Source: Cytophagales bacterium (GTDB lineage Bacteria; Bacteroidota; Bacteroidia; Cytophagales; Thermoflexibacteraceae). From it: 64,000 nt of DNA. The stretch spans positions 113,999-177,998 of the forward strand of contig REAZ01000008.1 of assembly GCA_004294445.1 (NCBI GenBank), read 5' to 3'. Positions 7,535 to 16,849 of the stretch are shown here, piece by piece; position 1 is the first letter of the stretch, and each line of letters opens with the position of its first letter. The notes below the pieces were generated by a model. It ran no database searches. It saw only the letters and a program-made list of their open reading frames with translations, and was not told where the DNA came from. Both the position numbers and the translations under genes were made by a program.

Positions 7535-8368
7535 TTATAAATTAATTAAAATATTGTCTATCAGGCGAATACTACCAAGCGTGACTGCTGTGCATATTGC
7601 TAAGTTGGTCGTATTAGCAGGAGATAAATCATCAGCATTGACAATTTCCAAGTATTCAACTTCAAATACACCAAAATCGTTCAAAAGTGTAATGGCAGCA
7701 TTTTGAGCATTTTTGAGCGATTCCCCACTTTTTATTTTGGCATAGGCGAGCAGCAAAGCCTCGTAAATTTTAGGAGCTATTTGTCGTTCTTTCTCACTTA
7801 GGCGAATATTCCGAGAAGACATCGCAAGTCCATCTTTTTCCCTCACTATTGGGCAGCATCTCAACTTTGTTTCAAAATTTAGCTGACTGACCAACTGCTT
7901 AATGATTAAAAACTGTTGCAAATCTTTTTGACCAAAATAAGTATGCGTAGGCTTAACAATGTTTAGCAGTTTAGCTACTACCACTCCTACACCTTTGAAA
8001 TGCCCTATTCGGTGCGCCCCCTCCAAAATAGTTTCTAAATGTCCGAAATGAATACTCAACGATAAAGGAGCAGGGTACATTTCGCCTTCGGAGGGCAGAA
8101 AAACAATATCACAACCTGCTTGGGAGAGCATTTCCAAGTCTTTTTCTACGGTTCGCGGATATTTTAATAGGTCTTCGGCATTGTTAAACTGTGTCGGGTT
8201 TACAAAAATACTGCACACGGTTAGCCCATTCTCTTGTTTGGCACTTTGGATAAGGGATAAATGCCCATCATGAAGCGCACCCATAGTAGGCACAAAACCA
8301 ATAGATTGCGTTAGAAAATGTCTGTTTATTTCAGCTTTTATTTCTGCAATGGAGTGGCAAACCTGCAT
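7535..8368 (-). CDS. panC: pantoate--beta-alanine ligase (pantothenate synthetase)
   Basis: It joins pantoate and beta-alanine using ATP. The 277-residue protein has the nucleotide-binding [13 protein letters not shown] with its HxGH-type motif, the FVNPTQFN motif, [13 protein letters not shown], and a MSSRN loop (KMSKS-like). It is first in a panC-panD operon and divergent from the glycogen-synthase-like gene. panB is not in the window. Confidence 0.97.
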   Translation of the reverse strand: MQVCHSIAEIKAEINRHFLTQSIGFVPTMGALHDGHLSLIQSAKQENGLTVCSIFVNPTQFNNAEDLLKYPRTVEKDLEMLSQAGCDIVFLPSEGEMYPAPLSLSIHFGHLETILEGAHRIGHFKGVGVVVAKLLNIVKPTHTYFGQKDLQQFLIIKQLVSQLNFETKLRCCPIVREKDGLAMSSRNIRLSEKERQIAPKIYEALLLAYAKIKSGESLKNAQNAAITLLNDFGVFEVEYLEIVNADDLSPANTTNLAICTAVTLGSIRLIDNILINL

Positions 8369-8438
8369 AGGAAAGAAATAGTTAGGAATAATTTGGGTAA
8401 AATCGTCGCAATATTAATGTTTTTATGAAAAATCCTAT

Positions 8439-8468
8439 TGAATTATTCATTTTTTTTTCGTAATTTTG
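8439..8468 (+). promoter_or_regulatory. promoter for the glycogen-synthase-like gene
   Basis: TTG at 8439-8441, 19 nt, TAATTTTG at 8461-8468. It fixes the translation start at the ATG at 8508 rather than one at 8466, which would lie within the promoter. Confidence 0.75.
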
Positions 8469-8507
8469 TGTCGAGTTTGGAATATTAACAAAAAATACAA
8501 AAGCAAT

Positions 8508-9329
8508 ATGTCAAAGTACAAGATTCTCTATGTTTCCAGTGAGATAGATCCTTTCCTGAAAACAACCTACGTGTCTGACTATGTACGTAAGCTACCTCAA
8601 GCGATGCAAGAAAAGGGGATGGAAATCAGAATATTAGTACCAAGATTTGGACTAATCAACGAGCGAAAAAACCGACTGCATGAGGTAGTAAGGCTTTCTG
8701 GTATTAATATTTCAGTAGGAGATGAGGAAAAGCCATTGATTATCAAGGTCGCTTCTATTCCAAATGCCAAATTGCAGGTATATTTTATAGACAATGACGA
8801 TTATTTTCATCGCAAATCCGTATTTACAGACAAGGATAATAAGTTTTATGAAGATAACGATGAAAGAGCTATTTTCTTCTGCAAAGGCGTAATAGAAACT
8901 ATCAAAAAATTGGGATGGTCGCCCGACATAGTACATTGCAACGACTGGATGACAAGTCTGATTCCAATGTACCTCAAGACTACCTACAAGAATGACCCCG
9001 TTTTCAAAGATGCTAAGACCGTATTTACCTATTTTGACAATAATTTTGCCCACAAATTTGACCAGAGTCTGCTCTCCAAAGCCAAAATGTTTGACATTGA
9101 CGATAATGCCCTCAAGCCATTACAGACAGCTGATTATAGCGGCTTTATAAAGATAGGGGCAGCATACGCCGATACAGTCATTAGAATCAATAATAGCACC
9201 TCTGATGGGCATCTGGAAGATGTATTACCCGCAACTACTAATCCGAAGTTCTCCTCGATGGAAGATGATGATTCAGACGACTTTTCAGAAAGGCATTACC
9301 ATATTTATAACGAATTGGTGAATTGCTAA
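8508..9329 (+). CDS. glycogen/starch synthase N-terminal (GT5) domain protein, short form
   Basis: The 273-residue chain starts KILYVSSEIDPF, the Bacteroidota version of the bacterial glycogen synthase N-terminus, and continues through a typical first Rossmann domain (IRILVPRFG, DIVHCNDWMTSLIP). Full GT5 synthases run to about 480 residues with a second GT-B domain holding the nucleotide-sugar site. That half is missing here, replaced by an acidic tail (EDDDSDDFSE). It is therefore probably not a complete synthase. It is followed by a terminator and then the DUF4270 gene, a neighbourhood I recall as conserved in the phylum. Confidence 0.8.
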   Translation: MSKYKILYVSSEIDPFLKTTYVSDYVRKLPQAMQEKGMEIRILVPRFGLINERKNRLHEVVRLSGINISVGDEEKPLIIKVASIPNAKLQVYFIDNDDYFHRKSVFTDKDNKFYEDNDERAIFFCKGVIETIKKLGWSPDIVHCNDWMTSLIPMYLKTTYKNDPVFKDAKTVFTYFDNNFAHKFDQSLLSKAKMFDIDDNALKPLQTADYSGFIKIGAAYADTVIRINNSTSDGHLEDVLPATTNPKFSSMEDDDSDDFSERHYHIYNELVNC

Positions 9330-9353
9330 ATAGCTGATAAATAAAGGAAAAAT

Positions 9354-9395
9354 AAAAAAAGCAGGATTGGGAGTTTCCCTATCCTGCTTTTTTAT
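9354..9395 (+). terminator. Rho-independent terminator
   Basis: AAAAAAGCAGGAT pairs over 13 bp with ATCCTGCTTTTTT, with inner GGGA and TCCC. The T-run follows, and the flanking A-run would let it work in both directions. Confidence 0.9.
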
Positions 9396-9482
9396 GTTAA
9401 TTTCTTACTTGAGGAGAATAGCACTGCTAAAATATTGAATATTATACCTACATTTGCAAGGAATTTTTCAAAAGCACTAAGA

Positions 9483-10865
9483 ATGATAAAAAATATAGTT
9501 ACCTCTGGGCTATTGCTTGCAGCAAGCCTATTTTTCTTCGCCTGTGATGATGCAACGAAACTTGGGCTTGACATCCAGCGTACTGACCAACGGCTAAATA
9601 CTTTATATACAGACACTTTCACTGTAGAAAGTAGTGTAAAAATCCTTGATACCATCAATACTACGGCAAGTAATACATCCGCAAGAGGCTTGATAGGCAA
9701 AATGACTGATAGCAAGTTTGGAACGGCAGAGGCGATGGCTTTTGGCAGTTTCCTGCTTCCTACGGATGGCATTAGTTTCTTAGACGACCAAAAAAGACCA
9801 CCTATTTATGATTCCTTAGACGTACTCTTGGATATTACGTATGCCTACGGCGACACGAGTCAAGCGGTAAAACTAAATGTGCATAGGCTTAAAGAACCTA
9901 TATTGAGCAATAAATACAATTATTATAATACAGATAAACTGCCCATAGGAGAGTTGGTAGGGACGGCAAGTGTGAAAGTAAAGGCGGGGACGGCTATTAG
10001 AATCAGACTGAGCGACCAGTTGGGGCGTGAAATCATAGACAGAAACGGTGCTGATGATTTGAAGATACAAGCAAATTTTGACCAATTTTTTAAGGGGCTT
10101 CGCTTTTCTGCCGAAGGCATAGATAATTTGGTTTTTGGCTTTGACCCTAACTCTGCAAACTTTACAAGAATGAGGGTGTTCTATAGAAACGAACTTACAG
10201 AAACAACTTCCAAAATTAAGAATCTTTATTTTACAGGGGTTAACGGTGCTGGAAGCTTATTCACAAATATTCAGACTGATTTTTCTAAATCGCCATCGCT
10301 GAGCAAACTTACTAAAGGTCAATTTTTACCGACTTCACAGCTTGGTAATCAGGGCTATATTATGGGTGGGGCGGGCGTAGTAACTTTGCTCAAGTTTCCA
10401 TCTGTTTATGGTTTCAACAAAGACAATAATGTGGTCATTAATAGGGCTGAGCTTGTAATGGAGCCTACAGATGATAATTTTTTCAATGTAAATAACCGAC
10501 CTATTCCAAGCCTGAACTTCATTAGGGCAGATGCCAACGGCAATATTGATAGGTACGTAGATACTTCTAATTCAAGTGGTTTAAGTGGCGTTCCCAAGTA
10601 TTTATTAGTGGAAAGAGGCGACCCGCGAAACCCAAATAGTGTTCTTTTTATGTACTATTTGGAGAGTGGCAGAACCTACCAACCCATCGTTATTACTTCG
10701 TACATTCAGGCACTGATGAACCAAACTATTGATAACACAGGTTTGTTGGTATTGCCGCAAAGATTTTTCTCTACTACTTCGTTGGAAAAAATAACCTTTG
10801 GAGATAGCAAGTCGCCTACCAAACCAATGAAGCTAATTATCTATTATACATTGATAAATCGCTAA
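9483..10865 (+). CDS. DUF4270 family lipoprotein
   Basis: This 460-residue protein begins with a lipoprotein signal (MIKNIVTSGLLLAASLFFFAC, with Cys followed by DD), so it is lipidated, probably in the outer membrane. The body has DUF4270 features near the N-terminus (LGLDIQ, then a TFTVESSVKILDT strand and GLIGKMTDSKFGTAEA). This all-beta family has no defined activity. I choose the ATG at 9483 because the upstream ATG at 9435 would add 16 residues ahead of the signal peptide. Confidence 0.8.
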   Translation: MIKNIVTSGLLLAASLFFFACDDATKLGLDIQRTDQRLNTLYTDTFTVESSVKILDTINTTASNTSARGLIGKMTDSKFGTAEAMAFGSFLLPTDGISFLDDQKRPPIYDSLDVLLDITYAYGDTSQAVKLNVHRLKEPILSNKYNYYNTDKLPIGELVGTASVKVKAGTAIRIRLSDQLGREIIDRNGADDLKIQANFDQFFKGLRFSAEGIDNLVFGFDPNSANFTRMRVFYRNELTETTSKIKNLYFTGVNGAGSLFTNIQTDFSKSPSLSKLTKGQFLPTSQLGNQGYIMGGAGVVTLLKFPSVYGFNKDNNVVINRAELVMEPTDDNFFNVNNRPIPSLNFIRADANGNIDRYVDTSNSSGLSGVPKYLLVERGDPRNPNSVLFMYYLESGRTYQPIVITSYIQALMNQTIDNTGLLVLPQRFFSTTSLEKITFGDSKSPTKPMKLIIYYTLINR

Positions 10866-10883
10866 TAGGGGGTGCTATGGTAT

Positions 10884-10922
10884 GCACAGATGACATCTTC
10901 CGCCAAAGATTGTCGTCTGTGA
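10884..10922. repeat. palindromic element, copy C (intergenic)
   Basis: CACAGATGACATCTT pairs with AAGATTGTCGTCTGTG around a CCGCC-containing loop. The arrangement GATGAC / CCGCC / TTGTC / TCTGTG is shared with two copies inside the helicase gene at 53341 and 54709. Placed after the DUF4270 stop, it may also end that transcript, though it lacks a T-run. Confidence 0.5.
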
Positions 10923-10953
10923 AGTAATTATTTTCACAAAACACGTTAATTAC

Positions 10954-10985
10954 TTGACAAGGGGGTACTCAATTTCATACCTTTG
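10954..10985 (+). promoter_or_regulatory. promoter for queA
   Basis: TTG at 10954-10956, 21 nt, TACCTTTG at 10978-10985; the ATG is 28 nt further on. Confidence 0.7.
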
Positions 10986-11012
10986 TGGTCATATTTTTTT
11001 TAACCCATATAC

Positions 11013-12065
11013 ATGAAACTTTCCGCATTTAAGTTTGATTTGCCAGATGACGCTATTGCGTTACATCCTACCCTAAACCGTGATGAGTCACGCCTGATGG
11101 TTGTTCATAGAAAAACAGGGAAAATAGAACACCGCTTGTTCAAAGATATTTTAGAATATTTCAATGAAGGCGATATAATGCTGATGAATGATACGAAAGT
11201 ATTTCCAGCGCGTCTTTATGGAAAAAAAGAGAAAACGGGAGCAAAAATAGAAGTTTTTTTATTGAGAGAGCTAAACTCCGATGCTTACCTTTGGGACGTA
11301 CTGGTGGATCCTGCACGCAAGATACGCGTAGGTAACAAATTATATTTTGGTGATAATGACTTAGTAGCGGAGGTAATAGACAATACTACTTCGCGTGGGC
11401 GAACTATCCGATTCCTTTTCGACAAAGGAGAGGTAGAATTTAGAAAGCTAATTAATGAATTAGGTGAAACGCCTATCCCCAATGATATTAAAAATCAACG
11501 ACCTACAGAAGCCGAAGACAGAGTGCGTTATCAGACTATTTTTGCACAGCACGTAGGAGCTGTTGCAGCACCTACGGCAGGTTTGCACTTTACCCCGCAT
11601 TTGGTCAGAAGACTACAGCTAAAAGGAGTAGAGATAGAACCAATTACGCTGCACGTTGGCTTGGGAACTTTCCGAGAAGTAGATGTCGAAGATTTGACTA
11701 AACATAAAACGGACTCAGAAAACTACAATGTACCAATAATGACTGCCGAAAGAGTAAACGAGGCAATTATGGCAAAGAAAAATGTATGTGCCATAGGTAC
11801 TACAGTAATGAGAACTTTGGAAACTTCCGTTACAGCTGGTGGAAAACTCAAAGCAAGTAGCGGGTGGACAGATAAGTTTATTTTCCCTCCGTATGATTTC
11901 CGAGTTTGCAAGTCCTTAGTAACTAATTTTCACAAGCCAATGTCCACTTTGCTAATGATGGTATGTGCTTTTGGGGGCTATGACTTGGTGATGAAAGCGT
12001 ATGATATTGCTATCAAAGAGCGTTATCGTTTCTTCTCTTATGGTGATGCAATGCTTATTTTGTAA
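11013..12065 (+). CDS. queA: S-adenosylmethionine:tRNA ribosyltransferase-isomerase
   Basis: QueA moves the ribosyl part of SAM onto preQ1 in tRNA, making epoxyqueuosine. The 350-residue protein shows the family landmarks: [12 protein letters not shown] at the start, [12 protein letters not shown], the [14 protein letters not shown] signature in mid-protein, [11 protein letters not shown], and the C-terminal [14 protein letters not shown]. Length and domain order are standard. It is a single-gene unit bounded by its own promoter and terminator. Confidence 0.97.
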   Translation: MKLSAFKFDLPDDAIALHPTLNRDESRLMVVHRKTGKIEHRLFKDILEYFNEGDIMLMNDTKVFPARLYGKKEKTGAKIEVFLLRELNSDAYLWDVLVDPARKIRVGNKLYFGDNDLVAEVIDNTTSRGRTIRFLFDKGEVEFRKLINELGETPIPNDIKNQRPTEAEDRVRYQTIFAQHVGAVAAPTAGLHFTPHLVRRLQLKGVEIEPITLHVGLGTFREVDVEDLTKHKTDSENYNVPIMTAERVNEAIMAKKNVCAIGTTVMRTLETSVTAGGKLKASSGWTDKFIFPPYDFRVCKSLVTNFHKPMSTLLMMVCAFGGYDLVMKAYDIAIKERYRFFSYGDAMLIL

Positions 12066-12109
12066 AAATAAAATAGATAATAAATAATCTAAATAGCAAA
12101 AAGATGTAA

Positions 12110-12146
12110 TAAGCTGAAAGTTCAACTGATTTTCGGCTTATTTTTT
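12110..12146 (+). terminator. Rho-independent terminator after queA
   Basis: TAAGCTGAAA pairs with TTTCGGCTTA (one G-U) and is followed by TTTTTT. Confidence 0.8.
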
Positions 12147-12163
12147 ACAAAAAAATTCCTAAT

Positions 12164-13432
12164 ATGTTGGACAGAACAATTCCGCCTCCTATAAAATCTA
12201 TTACAGATTTTATACTCACAAAGCCTTCAAATTTGCTACTACAGAATGGAATGCCCGCGCATTTTGTTGCGGCGAGAGTGCAACCCATTGTAAGTGTGCA
12301 GCTTATCTTTGAAACAGGAGGTAGTTGGTTTGTGCCGAGCGTAGATGTCAATCACTTCACAGCAAAAATGCTTTTGGAAGGTACGCAAAAACACACTTCT
12401 ACACAGTTTTCTACTGAAATAGATGGCTATGGAGCATTTTTGGAAGTAGGGACAGCAATGGATTATGCGAGTTTGGATTTCCAATGTTTGAAAAAGCATT
12501 TGCCGCGTTTGCTCGAACTTGCTTGCGAGCTACTTACACAGGCAACTTTCCCCGCCCAAGAGTTAGACAAACTCAAGACTATAGCTATTCAGAATATAAA
12601 AATCAATAATCAGAAAACAAGTAATATAGCTTCAAACGAGCTAAGGGCTATGCTTTTTGGGAAAGACCACCCGTATGGTTACACTATGACCGAAGAAAGT
12701 ATTGCCCAAATAGAAATAGAACAGTTGAAAAATCATTACCCCCTTAGTTTTTTCAAGCAACCTTTTAGGTTGCTTGCGGCAGGAGATATTTCAGAAGTAG
12801 AAATAAAGCATATTGATAATTTTTTAGGAAAATTAGCCATTAGTGATAGAGCGAAAAAAGAGGTGGTTCATGAGAAAAAATATACAACGCAGTCTATTTA
12901 TATCGAGAAAGATAATGCCGTACAAACGTCTATTCGCTTAGGCAAGCACGTCCTTAGTAGGAAAGATGACGACTTTGTGCCGTTAAACGTGCTAAATACC
13001 ATTCTTGGAGGATTTTTTGGCTCACGACTAATGAAAAATATCAGAGAAGAAAAAGGACTTTCTTACGGAATTAGTTCAAGCCTTGGGATGCTGAAAAATG
13101 CAGGCTATATGGTAGTAGGCACAGATGTAAAGAAAGAGCTAAGGCAGCAGGCACTTGACGAAATTTATAAAGAAATTCGCAAACTTGCCGTAGAACCTGT
13201 AGGTGAGGACGAGCTAAATTTAGTGAAAAGCTACATAAAAGGTAGTTTCATAGGCTCCCTCAATACTCCTTTTGCCTTAGCAAGTAGGTACTTAAATATA
13301 TACACCCACAACCTCCCCGAAGATTATTATGACCATCAAATTAATAGAATAGACCAAGTTACCTCTGAAAAACTGTTGGAATTGGCGGCGAAATATTATC
13401 AAGATGATTTTACAGAAATAATGGTGGGCTAA
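12164..13432 (+). CDS. M16 (insulinase-like) peptidase homologue without the zinc motif
   Basis: The 422-residue protein has the two-domain M16 layout: an N-terminal domain with FETGGSWFVP...LLEGT and a C-terminal domain ending in FFGSRLMKNIREEKGLSYGI, the substrate-binding R/Y element. The active M16 motif HxxEH should sit just before LLEGT, but here the sequence is NHFTAKM, so the Glu and second His are missing. No signal peptide is seen. It resembles the non-catalytic partner subunit of M16 heterodimers, but no active partner is encoded nearby. Confidence 0.85.
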   Translation: MLDRTIPPPIKSITDFILTKPSNLLLQNGMPAHFVAARVQPIVSVQLIFETGGSWFVPSVDVNHFTAKMLLEGTQKHTSTQFSTEIDGYGAFLEVGTAMDYASLDFQCLKKHLPRLLELACELLTQATFPAQELDKLKTIAIQNIKINNQKTSNIASNELRAMLFGKDHPYGYTMTEESIAQIEIEQLKNHYPLSFFKQPFRLLAAGDISEVEIKHIDNFLGKLAISDRAKKEVVHEKKYTTQSIYIEKDNAVQTSIRLGKHVLSRKDDDFVPLNVLNTILGGFFGSRLMKNIREEKGLSYGISSSLGMLKNAGYMVVGTDVKKELRQQALDEIYKEIRKLAVEPVGEDELNLVKSYIKGSFIGSLNTPFALASRYLNIYTHNLPEDYYDHQINRIDQVTSEKLLELAAKYYQDDFTEIMVG

Positions 13433-13505
13433 AAACAGCAAAACATATTTGCCTTAAAGCGGTTTATATTCAAAATGACAAATAATTCATAACCAATATT
13501 TTTCT

Positions 13506-14504
13506 ATGTTAAACCATCAATTCAGATTAGCACAACGCCCAGTAGGTTTCCCTACGCACGATACTTTCCAGCATACAACCGAGGAAGTACGTGAGATACA
13601 AGACGGCGAAATTTTAGTAAAAATCCAATATATTTCTCTTGACCCCGCTATGAGAGGCTGGATGAACGATGCTAAATCGTACATTGCACCCGTAGCGATA
13701 GGTGATGTGATGCGTGCGGATACGGTAGGCGAGGTAATTGCTTCCAAGAACCCAAAGTTTGCAGTGGGCGACTTTGTAAATTACTCTTTCGGAGTTCAGG
13801 AATACGGTATATGTGATGGCAAAGGAGTAAGAAAATTAGATACTTCTTTGGCTCCCCTGCCCGTATATTTGGGCGTATTGGGCATGGCAGGCATGACGGG
13901 CTATTTCGGGCTTTTGGAAACGGGCGCACTCAAAGACGGAGAAACTGTAGTAGTATCTGGAGCAGCAGGAGCTGTAGGCTTAACAGTAGGGCAGATTGCA
14001 AAAATCAAAGGCTGCAAAGTCATTGGGATTGCAGGAGGGGCAGAGAAATGCAAGATGGTAGTAGAGGAGTTTGGCTTCGATGCTTGCATAGACTACAAAT
14101 CGGAAAACATCAAAAAAGCACTACGCACACACGCACCCGATGGCATAGATGTTTATTTTGATAATGTCGGCGGAACTATATTAGATGACGTGCTTACGCA
14201 TATTCGCAAAAAAGCACGTATTGTTATCTGTGGAGCAATCTCTCAGTACAATAATACTACGGCGGTGCAGGGCCCTTCCAATTACCTATCGCTTTTGGTA
14301 AACAATGCAAGAATGGAAGGATTTGTCATTTTTGACTTTTTAAAGCAATATGCTCAGGGCTTGGAGCAAATGGGGCAGTGGGTAAAAGAGGGGAAAATAA
14401 AGCCTCAAATGCACATCGCTGAAGGTTTTGATAGCTTCCCTGAAACGCTTTTGATGCTGTTCGAGGGCAAAAATACTGGAAAATTAGTTTTGAAAGTAGC
14501 CTAA
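13506..14504 (+). CDS. NADP-dependent medium-chain oxidoreductase (CurA/PTGR-like)
   Basis: The 332-residue zinc-free MDR enzyme carries the YISLDPAMRGWM signature of the leukotriene B4 dehydrogenase/CurA group near residue 45. The Rossmann motif VVSGAAGAVGLTVGQIAK lies in mid-protein, followed by YFDNVGGTILDDVL. Such enzymes reduce the C=C bond of alpha,beta-unsaturated carbonyls with NADPH, typically for detoxification. It stands alone between unrelated genes and ends at a bidirectional terminator. Confidence 0.9.
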   Translation: MLNHQFRLAQRPVGFPTHDTFQHTTEEVREIQDGEILVKIQYISLDPAMRGWMNDAKSYIAPVAIGDVMRADTVGEVIASKNPKFAVGDFVNYSFGVQEYGICDGKGVRKLDTSLAPLPVYLGVLGMAGMTGYFGLLETGALKDGETVVVSGAAGAVGLTVGQIAKIKGCKVIGIAGGAEKCKMVVEEFGFDACIDYKSENIKKALRTHAPDGIDVYFDNVGGTILDDVLTHIRKKARIVICGAISQYNNTTAVQGPSNYLSLLVNNARMEGFVIFDFLKQYAQGLEQMGQWVKEGKIKPQMHIAEGFDSFPETLLMLFEGKNTGKLVLKVA

Positions 14505-14520
14505 CGGCAGATGGGCTTGA

Positions 14521-14552
14521 AGATGTAATCTTTTTATCAAAGGTTACATCTT
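14521..14552. terminator. bidirectional terminator between convergent genes
   Basis: AGATGTAA pairs with TTACATCT and inner CTTT with AAAG. It lies between the plus-strand oxidoreductase and the minus-strand BLUF gene. Confidence 0.75.
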
Positions 14553-14971
14553 TACCTCATGAGTGTTTCTAACAGTTTTTGTACTTTTTTGCCCTGCTCT
14601 GTTTTCCCTTCAAACACATTCTCGAGGGCAGCCTTGTCTTCTTTGCCCATTTCAGAAACATAATCTATTTCTTTCAGGGATGCCTTCTTCAAGCCCATGT
14701 GCCAATTTGGGAACAGTCTTTTCTCAATCATACCTATAGAAATTAGGTTCACGTTGCTGTGCCTATTATCGTGTTTTATTTTATCATACAAAGGCAATAA
14801 TTTGGAGTATTCTCCTTCTACATATTGCACAAACTTCATATCAGAATAAAGCAACAATCCTGTAGTACCAGAAATTGGGTTGTTTTTTTGGCATGATGCC
14901 AATATATTGTCCAATTCAGCGTCTGTACAGTTAGCATTACGAGAGCTTACATAAAGGAGATGAGTCAGCAT
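14552..14971 (-). CDS. BLUF-domain blue-light sensor
   Basis: The 139-residue protein is almost entirely a BLUF domain binding FAD. The photocycle residues sit at the expected spacing: Tyr7 (LLYVSS), Asn31, Gln49 (KFVQYVEG), and Trp90/Met92 (FPNWHMG), the same intervals as AppA Tyr21/Asn45/Gln63/Trp104/Met106. The family signature SGTTGLLLYS lies between. A C-terminal helical tail of about 40 residues follows, with no output domain, so it must signal by protein contact. The partner is unknown. Neighbours do not suggest one, although a multi-PAS kinase is 3 kb away. Confidence 0.93.
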   Translation of the reverse strand: MLTHLLYVSSRNANCTDAELDNILASCQKNNPISGTTGLLLYSDMKFVQYVEGEYSKLLPLYDKIKHDNRHSNVNLISIGMIEKRLFPNWHMGLKKASLKEIDYVSEMGKEDKAALENVFEGKTEQGKKVQKLLETLMR

Positions 14972-15095
14972 AGCTTAAGTGTTTATTAGTTTATTGAATT
15001 AGTTTCTTCTACCCTCACTAATGCAAAATAAAGAATTTTTTTGTAATTTATCAAATATTTTCAATAATGACTTTGGATACGTGACAACTAAAATT

Positions 15096-16808
15096 TTATA
15101 ATTTCTTGTTTTTTAGCTGCTCTACCGCATAGTTTGCTGCTCTTGCCGTTAGTGCCATGTAGGTCAGCGAAGGATTTTGAGTAGAAGTAGAAGTCATACA
15201 AGCACCGTCAGTTACGAATACATTTTTGCAAGCATGTATCTGATTCCACTCATTGAGCAGAGAAGTTTTTGGGTCTTTGCCCATTCTCACACCGCCCATC
15301 TCGTGAATATCAAGCCCTGGTGCTTGCTTAGAGTCATAAGTACGGATATTGGTAAAACCTGCTTTGGTGTACATTTCTGTAAACTGCTCGAAAAAGTCTT
15401 TCGCCATTTTTTTATCATTGTCATCATAATCTATCGAGATTTTGAGTTGTGGCATCCCAAAAGGGTCTTTTTTGTCTTTGTCCAAAGCTACATAATTGCT
15501 TTCTTTTGGGATAGTTTCCCCCATCATGTGCGAGCCGATTCCCCATTTGCCCAATTTTGGATTCAATAAGTTTTTTTTCAAACTTTCCCCTAAACCGTCT
15601 TGGTCTTGGTATGTCCATCTATTTGCCCCAAACCCTGCGGCATAGCCTCTGAGGAAGTCCGTTTCCTGCTTGAATACATTACGGAAGCGAGGAATATAAC
15701 CTCCTGCGGGTTGCTGACCTTTGGTTCTAAAGTCTAACATTCCCTCATACTCTGCCGAAATTCTTGCACTGTAGTTATGAAAAGCAACAAATTTTCCCAG
15801 TAGCCCGTTATCATTGCCCAAGCCGTTGGGGAAGCGATTAGATATAGAGTTGAGCAAAATGAGATTGGTATTGAGTGCGGCTGCATTTACAAAGATAATT
15901 TTGGCGTAATACTCTGTCATTTCCTTGGTTTGTGCATTGATGACTCTTACGCCCGTTGCTTTGCCTTTTTTCTCATCATAAATCAGAGAATGAACCACAG
16001 AGTCGGGCATTAAGGTCATTTTTCCTGTTTTGGCTGCCCAAGGAATCGTAGAAGCATTACTGCTGAAATAGCCACCAAATGGGCAGCCCCTTTCGCAAAT
16101 CGTTCTGTTCATACATGGATTGCGACCTTGCTCGGCAAAAATGGGCTTTTGCTCTGTGATATGTGCCTTCCTGGAAATGATTAAATGACGGTTTTTGTAC
16201 TCATTTGCTATTTTTTCCTTGAAATGTTTCTCTACACAGTTTAACTCAAAAGGTTTTAAAAATTCGCCATCAGGCAAAATGTCTAATCCATCTTTATTGC
16301 CCGAAATTCCCGCAAAGGTTTCTACATAGCTATACCAAGGAGCCAAATCGTCATAACCAATAGGCCAAGGCACTGCAAAGCCATCACGAGCAGGACCTTC
16401 AAAATCATATTTGCTCCACCTTTGTACTTCCCTTGCCCAAAGGAGTGATTTACCGCCAACCTGATAGCCACGAATCCAGTCAAACGGCTTTTCCTGCACG
16501 TAGGGGTGTTCAGCATCTTTGACAAAAAACTGCGTAGTTCCTTCATAGAACGCATAGCACTTGCTAATGATTGGGTTTGCCTCTTTTACCTCCAAAGGCA
16601 AGCGTCCCCGATGCTCAAACTCCCATGGTTTCATGGTCGTAGTTGGGTAGTCTGTGATGTGCCTTACGTTGCGTCCGCGCTCCAAAACAAGCGTTTTTAA
16701 CCCTTTGCCCGTCAACTCTTTTGCCGCCCAACCGCCGCTAATCCCTGAGCCAATTACTATCGCATCATAAGTGTTTTTTTTGATGCTATCTATATTTATA
16801 TTTGCCAT
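15096..16808 (-). CDS. GMC-family FAD oxidoreductase, large subunit
   Basis: The 570-residue flavoprotein has an N-terminal Rossmann motif (AIVIGSGISGGWAAKEL, about residues 16-32), the substrate loop WIRGYQVGGKSLLW, and the C-terminal GMC segment (HEMGGVRMG...NVFVTDGACM, then NPSLTYMAL). A cysteine-rich patch (NPCMNRTICERGCPFG) at about 230-245 resembles gluconate/fructose dehydrogenase-type large subunits. It follows, by 41 nt, the gene for the small subunit carrying a Tat signal and lacks its own signal, so it is probably co-exported with that subunit. The substrate (a polyol or sugar acid) is not determinable. Confidence 0.88.
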   Translation of the reverse strand: MANINIDSIKKNTYDAIVIGSGISGGWAAKELTGKGLKTLVLERGRNVRHITDYPTTTMKPWEFEHRGRLPLEVKEANPIISKCYAFYEGTTQFFVKDAEHPYVQEKPFDWIRGYQVGGKSLLWAREVQRWSKYDFEGPARDGFAVPWPIGYDDLAPWYSYVETFAGISGNKDGLDILPDGEFLKPFELNCVEKHFKEKIANEYKNRHLIISRKAHITEQKPIFAEQGRNPCMNRTICERGCPFGGYFSSNASTIPWAAKTGKMTLMPDSVVHSLIYDEKKGKATGVRVINAQTKEMTEYYAKIIFVNAAALNTNLILLNSISNRFPNGLGNDNGLLGKFVAFHNYSARISAEYEGMLDFRTKGQQPAGGYIPRFRNVFKQETDFLRGYAAGFGANRWTYQDQDGLGESLKKNLLNPKLGKWGIGSHMMGETIPKESNYVALDKDKKDPFGMPQLKISIDYDDNDKKMAKDFFEQFTEMYTKAGFTNIRTYDSKQAPGLDIHEMGGVRMGKDPKTSLLNEWNQIHACKNVFVTDGACMTSTSTQNPSLTYMALTARAANYAVEQLKNKKL

Positions 16809-16849
16809 TTTAAACCAAAATTAGATTGAACATTGTAAATCCTTAAAAA

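Noticed and set aside
10866..11012. preQ1 riboswitch upstream of queA
   Set aside because: The predicted 5' leader is only about 20 nt, and no preQ1-type pseudoknot sequence is visible.
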